A stretch of DNA of 64,000 nt from Derxia gummosa DSM 723 (lineage in GTDB: Bacteria > Pseudomonadota > Gammaproteobacteria > Burkholderiales > Burkholderiaceae_E): NCBI RefSeq assembly GCF_000482785.1, contig NZ_AXWS01000001.1, forward strand, positions 27,005-91,004, read 5' to 3'. The notes below the pieces were generated by a model. That model did not search any database and was not told the DNA's origin. It saw only the letters and a program-made list of their open reading frames with translations. The position numbers and the translations under genes are program-made. This document shows, piece by piece, positions 41,000 through 50,274 of the stretch (position 1 is the stretch's first letter; each line of letters opens with the position of its first letter).

Positions 41000-41470
41000 T
41001 CAGGCTGCGGCGCGGTTCGGTTCCCAACCCACCAGCAGGCGGTGAGCGGTGGCGGCGTCGGGCGCGGTCGCGAGCGATTGCCGGAAATTGCGGTCGGACA
41101 GCATCTGCGCCAGCTCCGACAGGATTTCGAGATGGAGCTGCGTGGCCTGCTCGGGCACGAGTAGGAAGATGAGGATCGACACCGGTTTGCCGTCGGGCGC
41201 GTCGAAGGGAATCGGGTCGGCTACGCGGATGAAGGCGCCGACGGCCTCGCGCAATCCCTTGATGCGCCCGTGCGGAACGGCAACGCCTTGGCCGAGCCCG
41301 GTCGAACCGAGGCGCTCGCGGGCGAACAGGGAGTCGAACACCTTGTCCCGCGCCAGGCCCTGGTTGTTCTCGAACAGCAGCGCGGCCGCTTCGAATACCC
41401 GTTTCTTGCTGGTTGCCTCGACGTCGACAAGCACGTTGGTCGCAGGCAGGAGGCGGCTGATCTGGTTCAT
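41000..41470 (-). CDS. ptsN: Nitrogen-PTS EIIA component PtsN
   Basis: A 156-residue EIIA-Ntr protein. The phosphorylated histidine is in GQGVAVPHGRIKG (about H67). It begins MNQISRLLPATNVLVDVEA as in betaproteobacterial PtsN. It relays phosphate from EI-Ntr/NPr and regulates potassium and nitrogen metabolism. It has its own promoter-like element and follows the hpf terminator, so it can be expressed apart from rpoN-hpf. hprK is 60 bases downstream. Confidence 0.94.
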   Translation of the reverse strand: MNQISRLLPATNVLVDVEATSKKRVFEAAALLFENNQGLARDKVFDSLFARERLGSTGLGQGVAVPHGRIKGLREAVGAFIRVADPIPFDAPDGKPVSILIFLLVPEQATQLHLEILSELAQMLSDRNFRQSLATAPDAATAHRLLVGWEPNRAAA

Positions 41471-41556
41471 TTGGGCCTCACGATGGCACCGATTGCGGAA
41501 GCCGGAAGCTGCGGCGCAGCCCGACTACCCGTGGGTACCGGATGGCAGTGGGCTCG

Positions 41557-41584
41557 GATTATAGGGAGTTTTTGCGCTGCGTCA
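41557..41584 (-). promoter_or_regulatory. Putative sigma-70 promoter of ptsN-hprK
   Basis: On the minus strand ATGACG (41584-41579), a 16-base spacer and a perfect TATAAT (41562-41557), about 87 bases upstream of the ptsN start and after the hpf terminator. Confidence 0.6.
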
Positions 41585-41660
41585 TGATTGGCGACAGCGC
41601 CATGAAATGCCCTCTCCGGAAGCATTCGACGCACCGGATTGCCTGCCCCTGCAAAGCAAA

Positions 41661-41685
41661 AAGCCCCCGGAAACTCCGGGGGCTT
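41661..41685 (-). terminator. Intrinsic terminator after hpf
   Basis: An 11-bp perfect stem (41661-41671 and 41675-41685) with a 3-base loop, followed on the minus strand by a T-rich tail (TTTGCTTTGC). It lies 13 bases after the hpf stop. Confidence 0.88.
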
Positions 41686-41698
41686 GTGGTAACCGGCG

Positions 41699-42022
41699 TC
41701 AAGCTGCCGGTGCGCTGTACTTCATGGACTCGTGAGCGTGGTCCTGGACCTTTTCCTTGTGCTTGCAGACTTGGCGATCAAGCTTGTCGACCAGCAGGTC
41801 GATCGCTGCGTAGAGGTTCTCGTGAATGGCCTCGACGAACACCTTCTTGCCACGCATGTGAAGGCTGATTTCAGCGCGCTGGCGCAGCTTCTCGACCGAA
41901 AGGAAAACATCGACGTCGATCACTTGATCGAAGTGGCGACGAACACGCTCGAGCTTTTCGACGAGGTATTCGCGCAGGGCCGGGGTCAGTTCCAGGTGGT
42001 GTCCGCTGATGTTGAGGTTCAT
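41699..42022 (-). CDS. hpf: Ribosome hibernation promoting factor
   Basis: A 107-residue HPF/YfiA protein that stabilises inactive ribosome dimers. It begins [19 protein letters not shown] and carries [17 protein letters not shown] and DLYAAID-type helix residues. The ATG at 42022 has GGAG 7 bases upstream; an ATG seven codons earlier is less likely. It follows rpoN by 63 bases, the classical order. Confidence 0.94.
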   Translation of the reverse strand: MNLNISGHHLELTPALREYLVEKLERVRRHFDQVIDVDVFLSVEKLRQRAEISLHMRGKKVFVEAIHENLYAAIDLLVDKLDRQVCKHKEKVQDHAHESMKYSAPAA

Positions 42023-42085
42023 CACACGATCTCCTTTCGGCATTGCCAGTGGTTTGGCGCGTATCGCCGAAAGGCGATCGCGCCG

Positions 42086-43633
42086 TCATAGCGACCGGCG
42101 GAGATTCACGGGAGGGATCTTCAGCGTCTCGCGATACTTGGCGACTGTTCGTCGCGCAACCACGATCCCTTGCTCACCGAGCATTTCCGCCAGCCTGCTG
42201 TCTGAAAGCGGGTCCTTGGGGTTCTCGGCTCCTATGAGTTGCTTGATCAAGGCGCGAATCGCAGTCGACGATGCCGCGCCACCCGTTTCCGTGGCCACAT
42301 GGCTGCCGAAGAAGTACTTGAGTTCGAACGTCCCGAAGGTCGTCAACATGTACTTCTGCGTCGTCACCCGCGACACCGTGCTTTCGTGCAGGCCGAGAAT
42401 GTCGGCAATTTCACGTAACACCAGTGGACGCATGGCAACTTCGCCATGTGTAAAAAAAGCTCGCTGCCTTTCGACGATAGCCTGCGCCACGCGCAGGATG
42501 GTGTCAAACCGCTGTTGGACGTTCTTGATCAGCCACCGTGCTTCCTGCAATTGGGACGATAAGGTGGCTCCGCCCGAGGCAGAATTGCCGTTTGCCCCAC
42601 CCCCGCCCTGGCCGCGCGAGGCCTTCAGAATGTTGGCGTAGAGGTCGTTAATGCGCAGCTTCGGGATCACGTCCGGATTGAGCATCGCGGTCCATTCGCC
42701 CTTGACGCGGCGCACCACGATGTCGGGCACGACGTAGTTCGACTCGTGCCGCGAAAAGGCGGATCCGGGATACGGGTTAAGCCGTCGAATCAGGTTGTGC
42801 GCCTCGCGCAGCGTGTCGTCGTCGCAGGCCAGGAACTTGCGCAGCTTGGTGAAGTCGCGCTGTGCAAGCAATTGCAGATGCTCGGCGCAGATGACGCGCG
42901 CGCACTCCAGCACGTCGGCATCGACGTCCTCGGTCATCTCGTTCTCGTCGCGCAGTTGCAGCACGAGGCTTTCGGAGATGGAGCGCGCACCGACGCCGGG
43001 CGGATCGAAGCCTTGCAGGATGTCGACGGCATCCGCCAGTTCGTCGGGCTCGAACGGATCGTCGTGCGGCCAGAGTTCGAGGATGTCTTCCTCGGTGGCA
43101 TGCAGGTAGCCGTCCTCGTCGAGCGATTCGATGAGGATGCCGACGAGCAGCCGTTCGCGCACGCCGAGCTTTTCGAGCCGCAGTTGTTCGAGCAGATGCT
43201 CGCGCAGGGTGACGCCGTCCTCGCCGAGCTGGGGGCGGGTGTCGTCTTCCTCGCCGGAGGGGCGGCCGTAGTCGCTGCCGTATTCGCCGCCGCTGTCGCC
43301 GAAATCGCTGCCGCCTTCGTAGTCGGCGTCGCGGTTGTCGGCGTCGGAGCTGGCGGCGCGGTCGCCGTCGGCGGCTTCGCCGGAGGGCGGTTCCGACACG
43401 GGCGTGGCCGAGTCGGTGGACACGTGGCTTTGCACGAGCGAGCCGTCGGCCGACAGCGACACGCCTTGCGACAGCGGGTTGTCGATGCGTTCGAGCAGCG
43501 GGTTGTCGCTGAGGATCTGCTCCAACTCCTGGTTGAGTTCGAGCGTGGACAGTTGCAGCAGCCGGATCGATTGCTGGAGCTGAGGGGTCAGCGCCAGGTG
43601 CTGCGACATGCGAAGCTGGAGCGATTGTTTCAT
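42086..43633 (-). CDS. rpoN: RNA polymerase sigma-54 factor
   Basis: A 515-residue sigma-54. Region I ([29 protein letters not shown]), a long acidic Region II (Gly/Asp/Glu-rich, residues about 60-140), the core-binding region, a DNA-binding HTH ([19 protein letters not shown]) and the RpoN box [10 protein letters not shown] near residue 491. A Gly/Asn-rich patch ([13 protein letters not shown]) sits in the middle. It carries an exact copy of the dispersed palindrome. Confidence 0.96.
   Translation of the reverse strand: MKQSLQLRMSQHLALTPQLQQSIRLLQLSTLELNQELEQILSDNPLLERIDNPLSQGVSLSADGSLVQSHVSTDSATPVSEPPSGEAADGDRAASSDADNRDADYEGGSDFGDSGGEYGSDYGRPSGEEDDTRPQLGEDGVTLREHLLEQLRLEKLGVRERLLVGILIESLDEDGYLHATEEDILELWPHDDPFEPDELADAVDILQGFDPPGVGARSISESLVLQLRDENEMTEDVDADVLECARVICAEHLQLLAQRDFTKLRKFLACDDDTLREAHNLIRRLNPYPGSAFSRHESNYVVPDIVVRRVKGEWTAMLNPDVIPKLRINDLYANILKASRGQGGGGANGNSASGGATLSSQLQEARWLIKNVQQRFDTILRVAQAIVERQRAFFTHGEVAMRPLVLREIADILGLHESTVSRVTTQKYMLTTFGTFELKYFFGSHVATETGGAASSTAIRALIKQLIGAENPKDPLSDSRLAEMLGEQGIVVARRTVAKYRETLKIPPVNLRRSL
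42863..42876. repeat. Exact TGCAA-N4-TTGCA palindrome, spacer GCAA
   Basis: Within rpoN; on the coding strand it gives CTG-CAA-TTG-CTT-GCA, a run of codons unusual for this gene set. Confidence 0.9.
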
Positions 43634-43644
43634 GTGCGTCAGCC

Positions 43645-44448
43645 CTACATGCGGAAGTGTTCGCCGAGATAGACGCGGCGTACGGATTCGTTGTCGATGA
43701 TCTCGTCGGGGCGGCCTGCGGCAAGCACCCGCCCTTCCGAAATGATGTAGGCGTGATCGCAGATCCCCAGCGTCTCGCGGACGTTGTGGTCGGTGATCAG
43801 CACGCCGATACCGCGGTCCTTGAGGAAGCGGACGATGCGCTGGATCTCGATGACCGCGATCGGGTCGATGCCGGCAAACGGCTCGTCGAGGAGCACGAAG
43901 CGCGGCATCGTCGCAAGCGCGCGGGCGATCTCTACCCGGCGCCGCTCGCCGCCCGAAAGCGACGAAGCGAGGCTGGCGCGGATGTGACCAACCTGAAGCT
44001 CGTCGATCAGCATGTCCAGCCGTTGCTGCACGACCTTGCGCGTGAGCGCGCGGCCGTCGGCGTCGCGCTGGAGTTCCAGCACGGCGCGGATGTTGTCTTC
44101 CACGGTCAGCTTGCGGAACACGCTCGCTTCCTGCGGCAGATAGCTCAGGCCGAGGCGGGCGCGCTCGTGCATCGCGCGCCGGCCGATGCTCTGGCCGTCG
44201 AGGCTGATGCTGCCGGCCTCCATCGCGACGAGGCCGACGATCATGTAGAAGCAGGTCGTCTTGCCGGCGCCATTGGGGCCGAGCAGGCCGACGACCTCGC
44301 CGCTGCGCACTTCCATCGACACGTCATGCACGACGGTGCGCTTGCCGTAGCCCTTGCGCAGATGCTCGGCGACGAGCACCGAGGCGCGCGCCTCGGGCGC
44401 GAGCGCGGCGACGGCCTCGGACGTGGCGTGGCTCACGGAGCTGCTCAT
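43645..44448 (-). CDS. lptB: LPS export ABC transporter ATPase LptB
   Basis: A 267-residue ATPase that powers LPS extraction with LptF/LptG. Walker [10 protein letters not shown], signature [16 protein letters not shown], Walker [14 protein letters not shown] and switch [11 protein letters not shown] are all present. About 25 N-terminal residues are extra. It overlaps lptA and is 11 bases from rpoN. Confidence 0.95.
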   Translation of the reverse strand: MSSSVSHATSEAVAALAPEARASVLVAEHLRKGYGKRTVVHDVSMEVRSGEVVGLLGPNGAGKTTCFYMIVGLVAMEAGSISLDGQSIGRRAMHERARLGLSYLPQEASVFRKLTVEDNIRAVLELQRDADGRALTRKVVQQRLDMLIDELQVGHIRASLASSLSGGERRRVEIARALATMPRFVLLDEPFAGIDPIAVIEIQRIVRFLKDRGIGVLITDHNVRETLGICDHAYIISEGRVLAAGRPDEIIDNESVRRVYLGEHFRM

Positions 44449-45176
44449 TGCGGCCCCGTGGTGCTGCGGTCGAGGCGCAGCGGATTGCCGGCTTCCGGCT
44501 TGTTCGAGGGCGAGCCGCTTGGCGCGGCGGGCACGGCCGGCGCGTCGGCCGACGGCGCGCGCGGCGCGATCACGGCGCGCACGCGGCCGTTGCCGCTGTC
44601 ACCGCCATCGACCGTGTACTGGTCGTAGCGGTTGTCGTAGACGATGACCTTGCCTGTCACCTGGTCAGTCTGCTGCGCGCCGCTCTCGCTGCGGCGCAGC
44701 TGGGCGCGGTTGGTGAGCGTGACCTTGTCGGCCCGGCCGTCGTAGTCGATGCGCTCGGCCTCGCCCTCGACCCAGCGGTCGGGGCCGCCGTCGCGCTTCT
44801 GGCGGAAGGTGGCGAGCTTGCCGGCGCCGGCGGTGAGCGTGCCGAATTGCAGGCCCTCGGGCGACTGGCGCACTTCGAGCCGTTCGCCGCGCATGACCAT
44901 CGTGCCGCGCGTGACGACCACGTCGCCTTCGAACACGCTCACCTGCTTGAGGTCGTCGAGGCCGCCGCGCTTCGCGGTGATGGTGGTTTCCTGCAGGCGG
45001 TCGGACTGCTCGGCGCCGGCCGGCGCGATGGCCGTCAGCGCGCCGAGCGCGAGCAGCGCGGCGAGCACGACCGGCCCGCGCAGGCGCGCGACATGCCGTG
45101 CGAGATAGCGTCGCGCGCGCGACGGATGGCGGGCGGCAGGCAGGCAGCGAAGAAGGGATGCGGGTCGGAGGCTCAT
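44445..45176 (-). CDS. lptA: LPS transport periplasmic protein LptA
   Basis: A 243-residue protein with a long signal region (residues 1-55) and an OstA/LptA beta-jellyroll domain ([21 protein letters not shown], then [23 protein letters not shown] in parts). It forms the periplasmic bridge for LPS. ATG 45176 overlaps the lptC stop; the frame is open upstream but not coding. The Pro/Ala/Ser-rich tail is not part of the fold. Confidence 0.92.
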   Translation of the reverse strand: MSLRPASLLRCLPAARHPSRARRYLARHVARLRGPVVLAALLALGALTAIAPAGAEQSDRLQETTITAKRGGLDDLKQVSVFEGDVVVTRGTMVMRGERLEVRQSPEGLQFGTLTAGAGKLATFRQKRDGGPDRWVEGEAERIDYDGRADKVTLTNRAQLRRSESGAQQTDQVTGKVIVYDNRYDQYTVDGGDSGNGRVRAVIAPRAPSADAPAVPAAPSGSPSNKPEAGNPLRLDRSTTGPQ

Positions 45177-45766
45177 GTTCGGGGTGACGAGGATGCCGCG
45201 CCGCGCTTCGGCCCGAAGACCGCCCGCATGTCGCTGTGCACCTTGAGTGTCCGGAAAGAATTGTCGGCGTCCATGCCGACACCGCTGAGTGTCGAGTCGC
45301 CCTGACGGATGGTCACGGCGCTGTCGCTGCTGGCGGTGTCGTCGTCGGGGCGGACGGTGAGCTGCTCGGTGTCGAGCCGCATCGCGGCGCGGCCGGCGGC
45401 GGCATCGCGCGTCACGCGCACCGCGCGTTCGAGGCGGATTTCCTCGCCCTGGCGGATCGATAGGCCCTGCTCGGCCTCGATGCGTACCGTCGCTTCGCCG
45501 GCCTGCTGGACGCGCGGCAGGCTCAGGCGGAGCGTGTCGCTGTCGGGCAGGTGCTCCGCACGTTCGGCGAGCAGCAGCGTCTCGACCCTGCCTTCGGGCG
45601 ACAGGCGCGCGGCGCGCAGCCCGCCGATCACGTAGTCGGGCCTCGACGGCGAGTTGACGACCGGAGGCGTCTCGGTACGGCGCAGGTTCTCGGCCAGCCA
45701 CCAGGTGCCGGCGGCGAGGATGGCGGCAACGAACACCGGCAGCAGACGCAGCAGGAAGGTCGTCAT
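45173..45766 (-). CDS. lptC: LPS export protein LptC
   Basis: A 197-residue bitopic membrane protein. One TM anchor (about residues 5-25), then RPDYVIGGLRAARLSPEGRVE and further beta repeats, the LptC pattern. It passes LPS from LptBFG to LptA. Overlaps kdsC and lptA at its ends. Confidence 0.92.
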   Translation of the reverse strand: MTTFLLRLLPVFVAAILAAGTWWLAENLRRTETPPVVNSPSRPDYVIGGLRAARLSPEGRVETLLLAERAEHLPDSDTLRLSLPRVQQAGEATVRIEAEQGLSIRQGEEIRLERAVRVTRDAAAGRAAMRLDTEQLTVRPDDDTASSDSAVTIRQGDSTLSGVGMDADNSFRTLKVHSDMRAVFGPKRGAASSSPRT

Positions 45767-46437
45767 CCCTGGGCGCTCCCGGCGTCGAGGTGGGCTGCGT
45801 AGGCGGCGTCGAGCCGGCCTTGCGCGGCGAGCAGCAACTCGGCCAGGTCGCGCGCGGCACCGCGGCCGCCGGCGCGCGGCGCGGTCCAGTGCGCATGGGC
45901 GCTGACGCCGGTGGCGGCGTTGGCGACCGTGGCCGCGAAGCCGACGCGGCGCATCACCGCCAGATCGACCCAGTCGTCGCCCATGAAGGCGGCCTCGTCG
46001 GCGTTCACGCCGGCATCGGCGAGCAGCGCGGCGAGGGCGCCGAGCTTGTCGTCGCAGCCAAGGATGACGTGGGCCACCTTCAGGTCGCGTGCGCGGCGTT
46101 CGACCATCGCCGAGCGCCGGCCCGACAGCAGCGCGACCGCGATGCCGTTGTCGCGCAGCAGCTTGAAGCCGTGGCCGTCATGCACGTGGAAGCACTTGAG
46201 TGCCTCGCCGTCGGGGCCGAACAGCAGCTGGCCGTCGGTGAGCACGCCGTCCACGTCGAAGATGGCGAGCTTCACGCGCGCGGCGCGGGCGAGCACGTCC
46301 GCGGCAAGGCCGGCAGTGACGGCGGCGGAAATGCCGGACGCGGCGGTCGCGCTCGCGGCCGGAGCGGCTCCATCCGCGCCGAGGGCCACATCGGCGTGCA
46401 CGCCGGCTGCTTCGGCGATGACGCTCGGCCCGCTCAT
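45763..46437 (-). CDS. kdsC: 3-deoxy-manno-octulosonate-8-phosphate phosphatase
   Basis: A 224-residue HAD phosphatase that yields free Kdo. The nucleophile motif is LAIFDVDGVLTDG (D61, D63), then ALLSGRRS and FMGDDWVDL. The core is normal length, but about 50 Ala-rich residues precede it, unlike the usual 170-180-residue enzyme. The ATG overlaps the kdsD stop. Confidence 0.94.
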   Translation of the reverse strand: MSGPSVIAEAAGVHADVALGADGAAPAASATAASGISAAVTAGLAADVLARAARVKLAIFDVDGVLTDGQLLFGPDGEALKCFHVHDGHGFKLLRDNGIAVALLSGRRSAMVERRARDLKVAHVILGCDDKLGALAALLADAGVNADEAAFMGDDWVDLAVMRRVGFAATVANAATGVSAHAHWTAPRAGGRGAARDLAELLLAAQGRLDAAYAAHLDAGSAQG

Positions 46438-47441
46438 ATGACCTTCGCCGCCATCAGCAGGTTGAGGTTGAGCGCGCCCACCACCTTGCCCGCGTCCACC
46501 ACGAGCAGCTGCTGGATGCGGCGGTCTTCCATGACGCGCGCGGCCTCGGCGGCGAGCGCGTCGGGCGCGATCGACACCGGCGTGCGCGTCATCACCTGGG
46601 CCAGCGTCACGTCGCGCAGGTCGGTCGTGCGTTCGAGCAGGCGGCGCAGGTCGCCGTCGGTGAAGATGCCTTCGAGGCTGCCGTCGTCGCGCGTGACGGC
46701 CGTCATGCCCAGACCCTTGCGCGACATCTCGACGATGGCCTCGCCCAGCGACGCGCCGGCCGGCACGCGCGGCACGTCGTCGCCGGCGCGCATCACGTCG
46801 CGCACATAGGTGAGCAGGCGCCGGCCGAGCGAGCCGCCCGGATGGCTGCGCGCGAAGTCGTCGGCGCTGAACTTGCGAGCATGCAGCAGCGCCACCACCA
46901 GCGCGTCGCCCAGCGCCATCGCGGCGGTGGTGGACGTGGTGGGCGCGAGGTTGTGCGGGCAGGCTTCGCGCTCGATGCCGCCGTCGAGATGCACATCGGC
47001 CAGCCGGGCAAGCGTGGATTGCGGCCGGCCGGTGAGGGAGATCATCTTGGCGCCCAGGCGCTTGATGAGCGGCGCGATCGCGCGCAGCTCGTCGCCTTCG
47101 CCGGAATAGGAGACCGCGAGCACCACGTCATCGCTCGTGATCATCCCGAGATCGCCGTGGCTCGCCTCGGCGGGGTGCACGAAGAAGGCCGGCGTGCCGG
47201 TGGACGCGAGCGAGGCGGCGAGCTTGTTGCCCACATGCCCCGACTTGCCGATGCCCGACACGACCACGCGGCCGGGCCTGCCGGTGCCGGTGGCGGCAAG
47301 CACGAGAGCGACCGCGCGCTCGAAGGCGGCGGCCTGCGCCTGATCGCGGAAACGCTCGGCCAGCGCGTGCAGGCCGGCCGCCTCGGTTTCGAGGACATCG
47401 ATTGCGATGGCGGCGCTTGAACTTGGCTTGGTGTCGGACAC
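46434..47441 (-). CDS. kdsD: Arabinose-5-phosphate isomerase
   Basis: A 335-residue enzyme that converts ribulose-5-P to arabinose-5-P for Kdo. The SIS domain (VVVSGIGKSGHVGNKLAASL, HGDLGMITSDDVVLAVSYSG in parts) precedes two CBS domains. I chose GTG 47441, which gives the family N-terminus; an upstream in-frame extension covers the promoter. First gene of the kdsD-kdsC-lptC-lptA-lptB-rpoN unit. Confidence 0.93.
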   Translation of the reverse strand: MSDTKPSSSAAIAIDVLETEAAGLHALAERFRDQAQAAAFERAVALVLAATGTGRPGRVVVSGIGKSGHVGNKLAASLASTGTPAFFVHPAEASHGDLGMITSDDVVLAVSYSGEGDELRAIAPLIKRLGAKMISLTGRPQSTLARLADVHLDGGIEREACPHNLAPTTSTTAAMALGDALVVALLHARKFSADDFARSHPGGSLGRRLLTYVRDVMRAGDDVPRVPAGASLGEAIVEMSRKGLGMTAVTRDDGSLEGIFTDGDLRRLLERTTDLRDVTLAQVMTRTPVSIAPDALAAEAARVMEDRRIQQLLVVDAGKVVGALNLNLLMAAKVI

Positions 47442-47471
47442 TTCGCGTTCTACACTTTGCGAAAAGCAAAA

Positions 47472-47477
47472 ATTATA
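47472..47477 (-). promoter_or_regulatory. Putative -10 element of the kdsD-lpt-rpoN unit
   Basis: Perfect TATAAT on the minus strand, 30 bases upstream of the kdsD GTG, in the 113-base gap with the divergent antiporter gene. No good -35 is seen at 16-18 bases. Confidence 0.5.
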
Positions 47478-47554
47478 CCGCTCGACAGTCACCCGTTCTG
47501 ACGGGATTTTTCCCAGCCTGTCGCGTCCGCGCGCCGCCTCAACCAATCAAGAGC

Positions 47555-49558
47555 ATGACGGGTACCGCCCTCGATCTTCCCTTGTTCCTGCTGCTGGCCG
47601 CCGTGGTCGGCGTGGTCCTTTTCCGGCTGCTGCACCTGCCGCCGATGCTCGGCTATCTGGCTGTCGGGATTGTCGTGGGGCCGCATGCGCTTGGTCTCGT
47701 CCCCGACACGCCACAAACCCGTTATCTCGCCGAATTCGGCGTCGTGTTCCTGATGTTCTCGATCGGGCTGGAGTTCAACCTGCCCAAGCTGCGCGCGATG
47801 CGGCGCGAGGTGTTCGGGCTCGGATTGACGCAGGTGGTGCTCACGATCGGCCTGGCCCTCGTGGCGAGCATCGGCGCGGCCTGGGTGGTGGCGCGCTGGT
47901 GGCCGCAGGCCGACGGCTTCACCTGGCAGGCGGCCTTCGCGCTGGGCGCGGCGCTGGCGATGAGTTCGACCGCCATCGTCATGAAGCTGCTGGCCGAGCG
48001 CATCGAGCTGGACGCGCCGCATGGCCGGCAGATCGCCGGCGTGCTGCTGTTCCAGGATCTGGCGGTAGTGCCGCTGCTGGTGATCGTGCCGTCGCTCAAG
48101 GGCGAGGTGGGCGACATGGCCACGTCCATCGGCCTCGCCTTCGTGAAGGCGACGGCGGTGCTGGCGCTGCTGCTGGTGTTCGGCCAGAAGCTCATGCGCG
48201 GCTGGTTCCACATCGTCGCGCGGCGCCGGTCGCAGGAGCTGTTCATGCTCAACCTCCTGCTCATCACGCTGGGGCTGAGCTGGATTACCGAGCATGCGGG
48301 GCTGTCGCTCGCGCTCGGCGCCTTCGTGGCTGGCATGCTCATCGCCGAGACCGAGTACCGGCATCAGGTGGAGGAGGACATCAAGCCCTTCCGCGACGTG
48401 CTGCTGGGGCTGTTCTTCATCACGATCGGCATGCTGCTCAACCCGCTCGTGGTGTGGGAGCACTTCGGCTGGGTGGCGCTGCTGATCGTGCTGCCGGTGG
48501 CCTTCAAGTTCGGGCTGGTGGCGGTGCTGGGGCAGGTGTTCGGCGGCAGCGCGGGCACGGGCATCCGCACCGGGCTGGCGCTGTGCACGGCGGGCGAGTT
48601 CGGCTTCGTGCTGCTGGAACAGGCGGGCGACCTGCACATCGTCGACGAGGGCCTGCTCCAGATGGTGCTGGCGGCGATGCTGCTGTCGATGCTGGCCGCC
48701 CCCTTCCTCATCCAGTACAGCGACCGCATCGCGCTGCGCTTCGCGAGCAACGAATGGATGCTCGCCTCGCTCAACCTCACCAAGATCGCGGCGCGCAGCA
48801 TCCAGACCGACCGCCATGTCGTCATCTGCGGCTTCGGCCGCTCGGGCCAGAACCTCGCGCGCATCCTCGAAAGCCAGGGGCTCGGCTACGTGGCGCTCGA
48901 CCTCGACCCTGACCGCGTGCGCGAGGCGGCGGCGGCCGGCGACAGCGTGGTGTTCGGCGACGCGGCGCGGCGCGAGAGCCTGATTGCCGCCGGCATCCAC
49001 CGCGCGGCGGCGCTGGTCGTCACCTACGCTGACACCCCGTCGGCGCTCAAGCTGCTGCACCACGTGCAGGCGCTTGCGCCGACGCTGCCCGTCATCATCC
49101 GCACCCGCGACGACCGCGACCTCGACCGGCTGCGCGAGGCCGGCGCGGCCGAGGTCGTGCCCGAGGTGCTGGAAGGCAGCCTGATGCTCGGCACGCATGC
49201 GCTGCTCATGCTCGGCACGCCGCTGGCGCAGGTGCTCGGCCTCGTGCGCGACCAGCGCGCGGCGCGCTACGCGGGGCTGCGCGGCTTCTTTCCGGGCGGG
49301 CAGGGTGATGGCGAGGATCAGCAGAGCCGGGTGCGGCTGCATTCGGTGCATCTGCCGCTGGGCGCGCGCTCGGTGGGTTCGCGGCTTGGTGATCTGGGGA
49401 TGGAGCTGATCGGCGCGACCGTGGTGGCGGTGCGCCGGCGCGAGGTGCGCGGCGCCGATCCGTCGCCCGAACTCGTGCTGGAGGCGGAGGACATCGTCGT
49501 GCTGCGCGGGCTGCCCGAGGCGCTCGCGCTGGCGGAGGAACGGCTGCTGATGCCGTGA
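47555..49558 (+). CDS. KefB-type CPA2 cation/proton antiporter with RCK domain
   Basis: A 667-residue membrane protein. About 12 TM spans (residues 5-385) with GIVVGPHALGLV and FSIGLEFNLPKLR, then a TrkA-N/RCK Rossmann domain (HVVICGFGRSGQNLARIL near residue 425) and a TrkA-C domain at the end. This is the KefB/KefC layout (K+ efflux, often glutathione-gated). ATG 47555 fits the first TM. It is divergent from kdsD, the common betaproteobacterial arrangement. Confidence 0.92.
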   Translation: MTGTALDLPLFLLLAAVVGVVLFRLLHLPPMLGYLAVGIVVGPHALGLVPDTPQTRYLAEFGVVFLMFSIGLEFNLPKLRAMRREVFGLGLTQVVLTIGLALVASIGAAWVVARWWPQADGFTWQAAFALGAALAMSSTAIVMKLLAERIELDAPHGRQIAGVLLFQDLAVVPLLVIVPSLKGEVGDMATSIGLAFVKATAVLALLLVFGQKLMRGWFHIVARRRSQELFMLNLLLITLGLSWITEHAGLSLALGAFVAGMLIAETEYRHQVEEDIKPFRDVLLGLFFITIGMLLNPLVVWEHFGWVALLIVLPVAFKFGLVAVLGQVFGGSAGTGIRTGLALCTAGEFGFVLLEQAGDLHIVDEGLLQMVLAAMLLSMLAAPFLIQYSDRIALRFASNEWMLASLNLTKIAARSIQTDRHVVICGFGRSGQNLARILESQGLGYVALDLDPDRVREAAAAGDSVVFGDAARRESLIAAGIHRAAALVVTYADTPSALKLLHHVQALAPTLPVIIRTRDDRDLDRLREAGAAEVVPEVLEGSLMLGTHALLMLGTPLAQVLGLVRDQRAARYAGLRGFFPGGQGDGEDQQSRVRLHSVHLPLGARSVGSRLGDLGMELIGATVVAVRRREVRGADPSPELVLEAEDIVVLRGLPEALALAEERLLMP

Positions 49559-49662
49559 GGGCGGCGGGTCGGGGCCGCAGCGCTCGCGCGGCGTCGGCCG
49601 GTGGCGCGACGGTTCCGGCGCGACGCCGGTTCCGGCAGGCCGGCGGGCACCGTGACCGCGCC

Positions 49663-50274
49663 TCAGTCCGGCCGGCCGTCCTTCGCGCCGATGGTCCGCT
49701 TCTGCAAGCCCTTGCGCAGCACGAGGTCGATGACGGGCTGCTCGCGCTTGTTGGCGCGCTGGCAATGGCCGGGCTGGAAGCGGTCGGTCAGCCAGATCAC
49801 GAAGCGCGCCCAGCGCTTGTCGTGCCGCGCGCGCCAGGCGTGCGACGACACCGATTCCCACGCCAGTCCGTTGAATACCGCCGCGTTCACGAAATGGTCG
49901 AGCGCGCGCACGCCGGCCCGGCCGCGCTCGGTGCGGCCCGCGAAGCCGACCCAGCAGATGATGAGATAGCCCAGCACCGCGAGCGGCACGATGGCCGTCA
50001 TCAGCGCGAAGCCGGCGAGCCGCTCCTGCCAGCTGTTCTCGCGCAGCGCGAAGCGGCGGCGCACGGGCTGCGCGGCGTCGTAGGGCGTGGCGCCGGGCGG
50101 TTCGTGCCCGGGCGCGTGGGCGTGGGAATGCGCGTGGGGGCGGGCGTGATTGCCGTCGTGGTGCCGGCCGGCACGGTCATGCTGACCCGGCTCGCGGATA
50201 CCCCGGTCGTCTCCGGGCTTGCCGTGCTCATGCTCGCCGGGCGCCGCGCGCCGGCCGTCATGCTGCGTCATCAC
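49663..50274 (-). CDS. His-rich membrane protein, function unknown
   Basis: A 203-residue protein. The first 60 residues are rich in His, Gly, Asp and Pro (HAHSHAHAPGHEPPG), then one or two hydrophobic spans (about residues 88-110, LAGFALMTAIVPLAVLGYL), then a basic C-terminus. The His-rich stretch may bind metal (Zn, Ni) or be a linker. It starts 1 base from the P450 stop and likely belongs to the P450 unit. Two adjacent ATG codons begin it. Confidence 0.6.
   Translation of the reverse strand: MMTQHDGRRAAPGEHEHGKPGDDRGIREPGQHDRAGRHHDGNHARPHAHSHAHAPGHEPPGATPYDAAQPVRRRFALRENSWQERLAGFALMTAIVPLAVLGYLIICWVGFAGRTERGRAGVRALDHFVNAAVFNGLAWESVSSHAWRARHDKRWARFVIWLTDRFQPGHCQRANKREQPVIDLVLRKGLQKRTIGAKDGRPD
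49703..49716. repeat. Near-exact palindrome TGCAA-GCCC-TTGCG
   Basis: One mismatch from TGCAA-N4-TTGCA, at the 3' end of the His-rich membrane protein gene. Confidence 0.75.

Noticed and set aside
47489..49861. A 790-codon minus-strand frame across the KefB-like antiporter
   Set aside because: Antisense shadow, rich in Arg, His and Gln, with no recognisable domain, while the plus strand has TM and RCK motifs.
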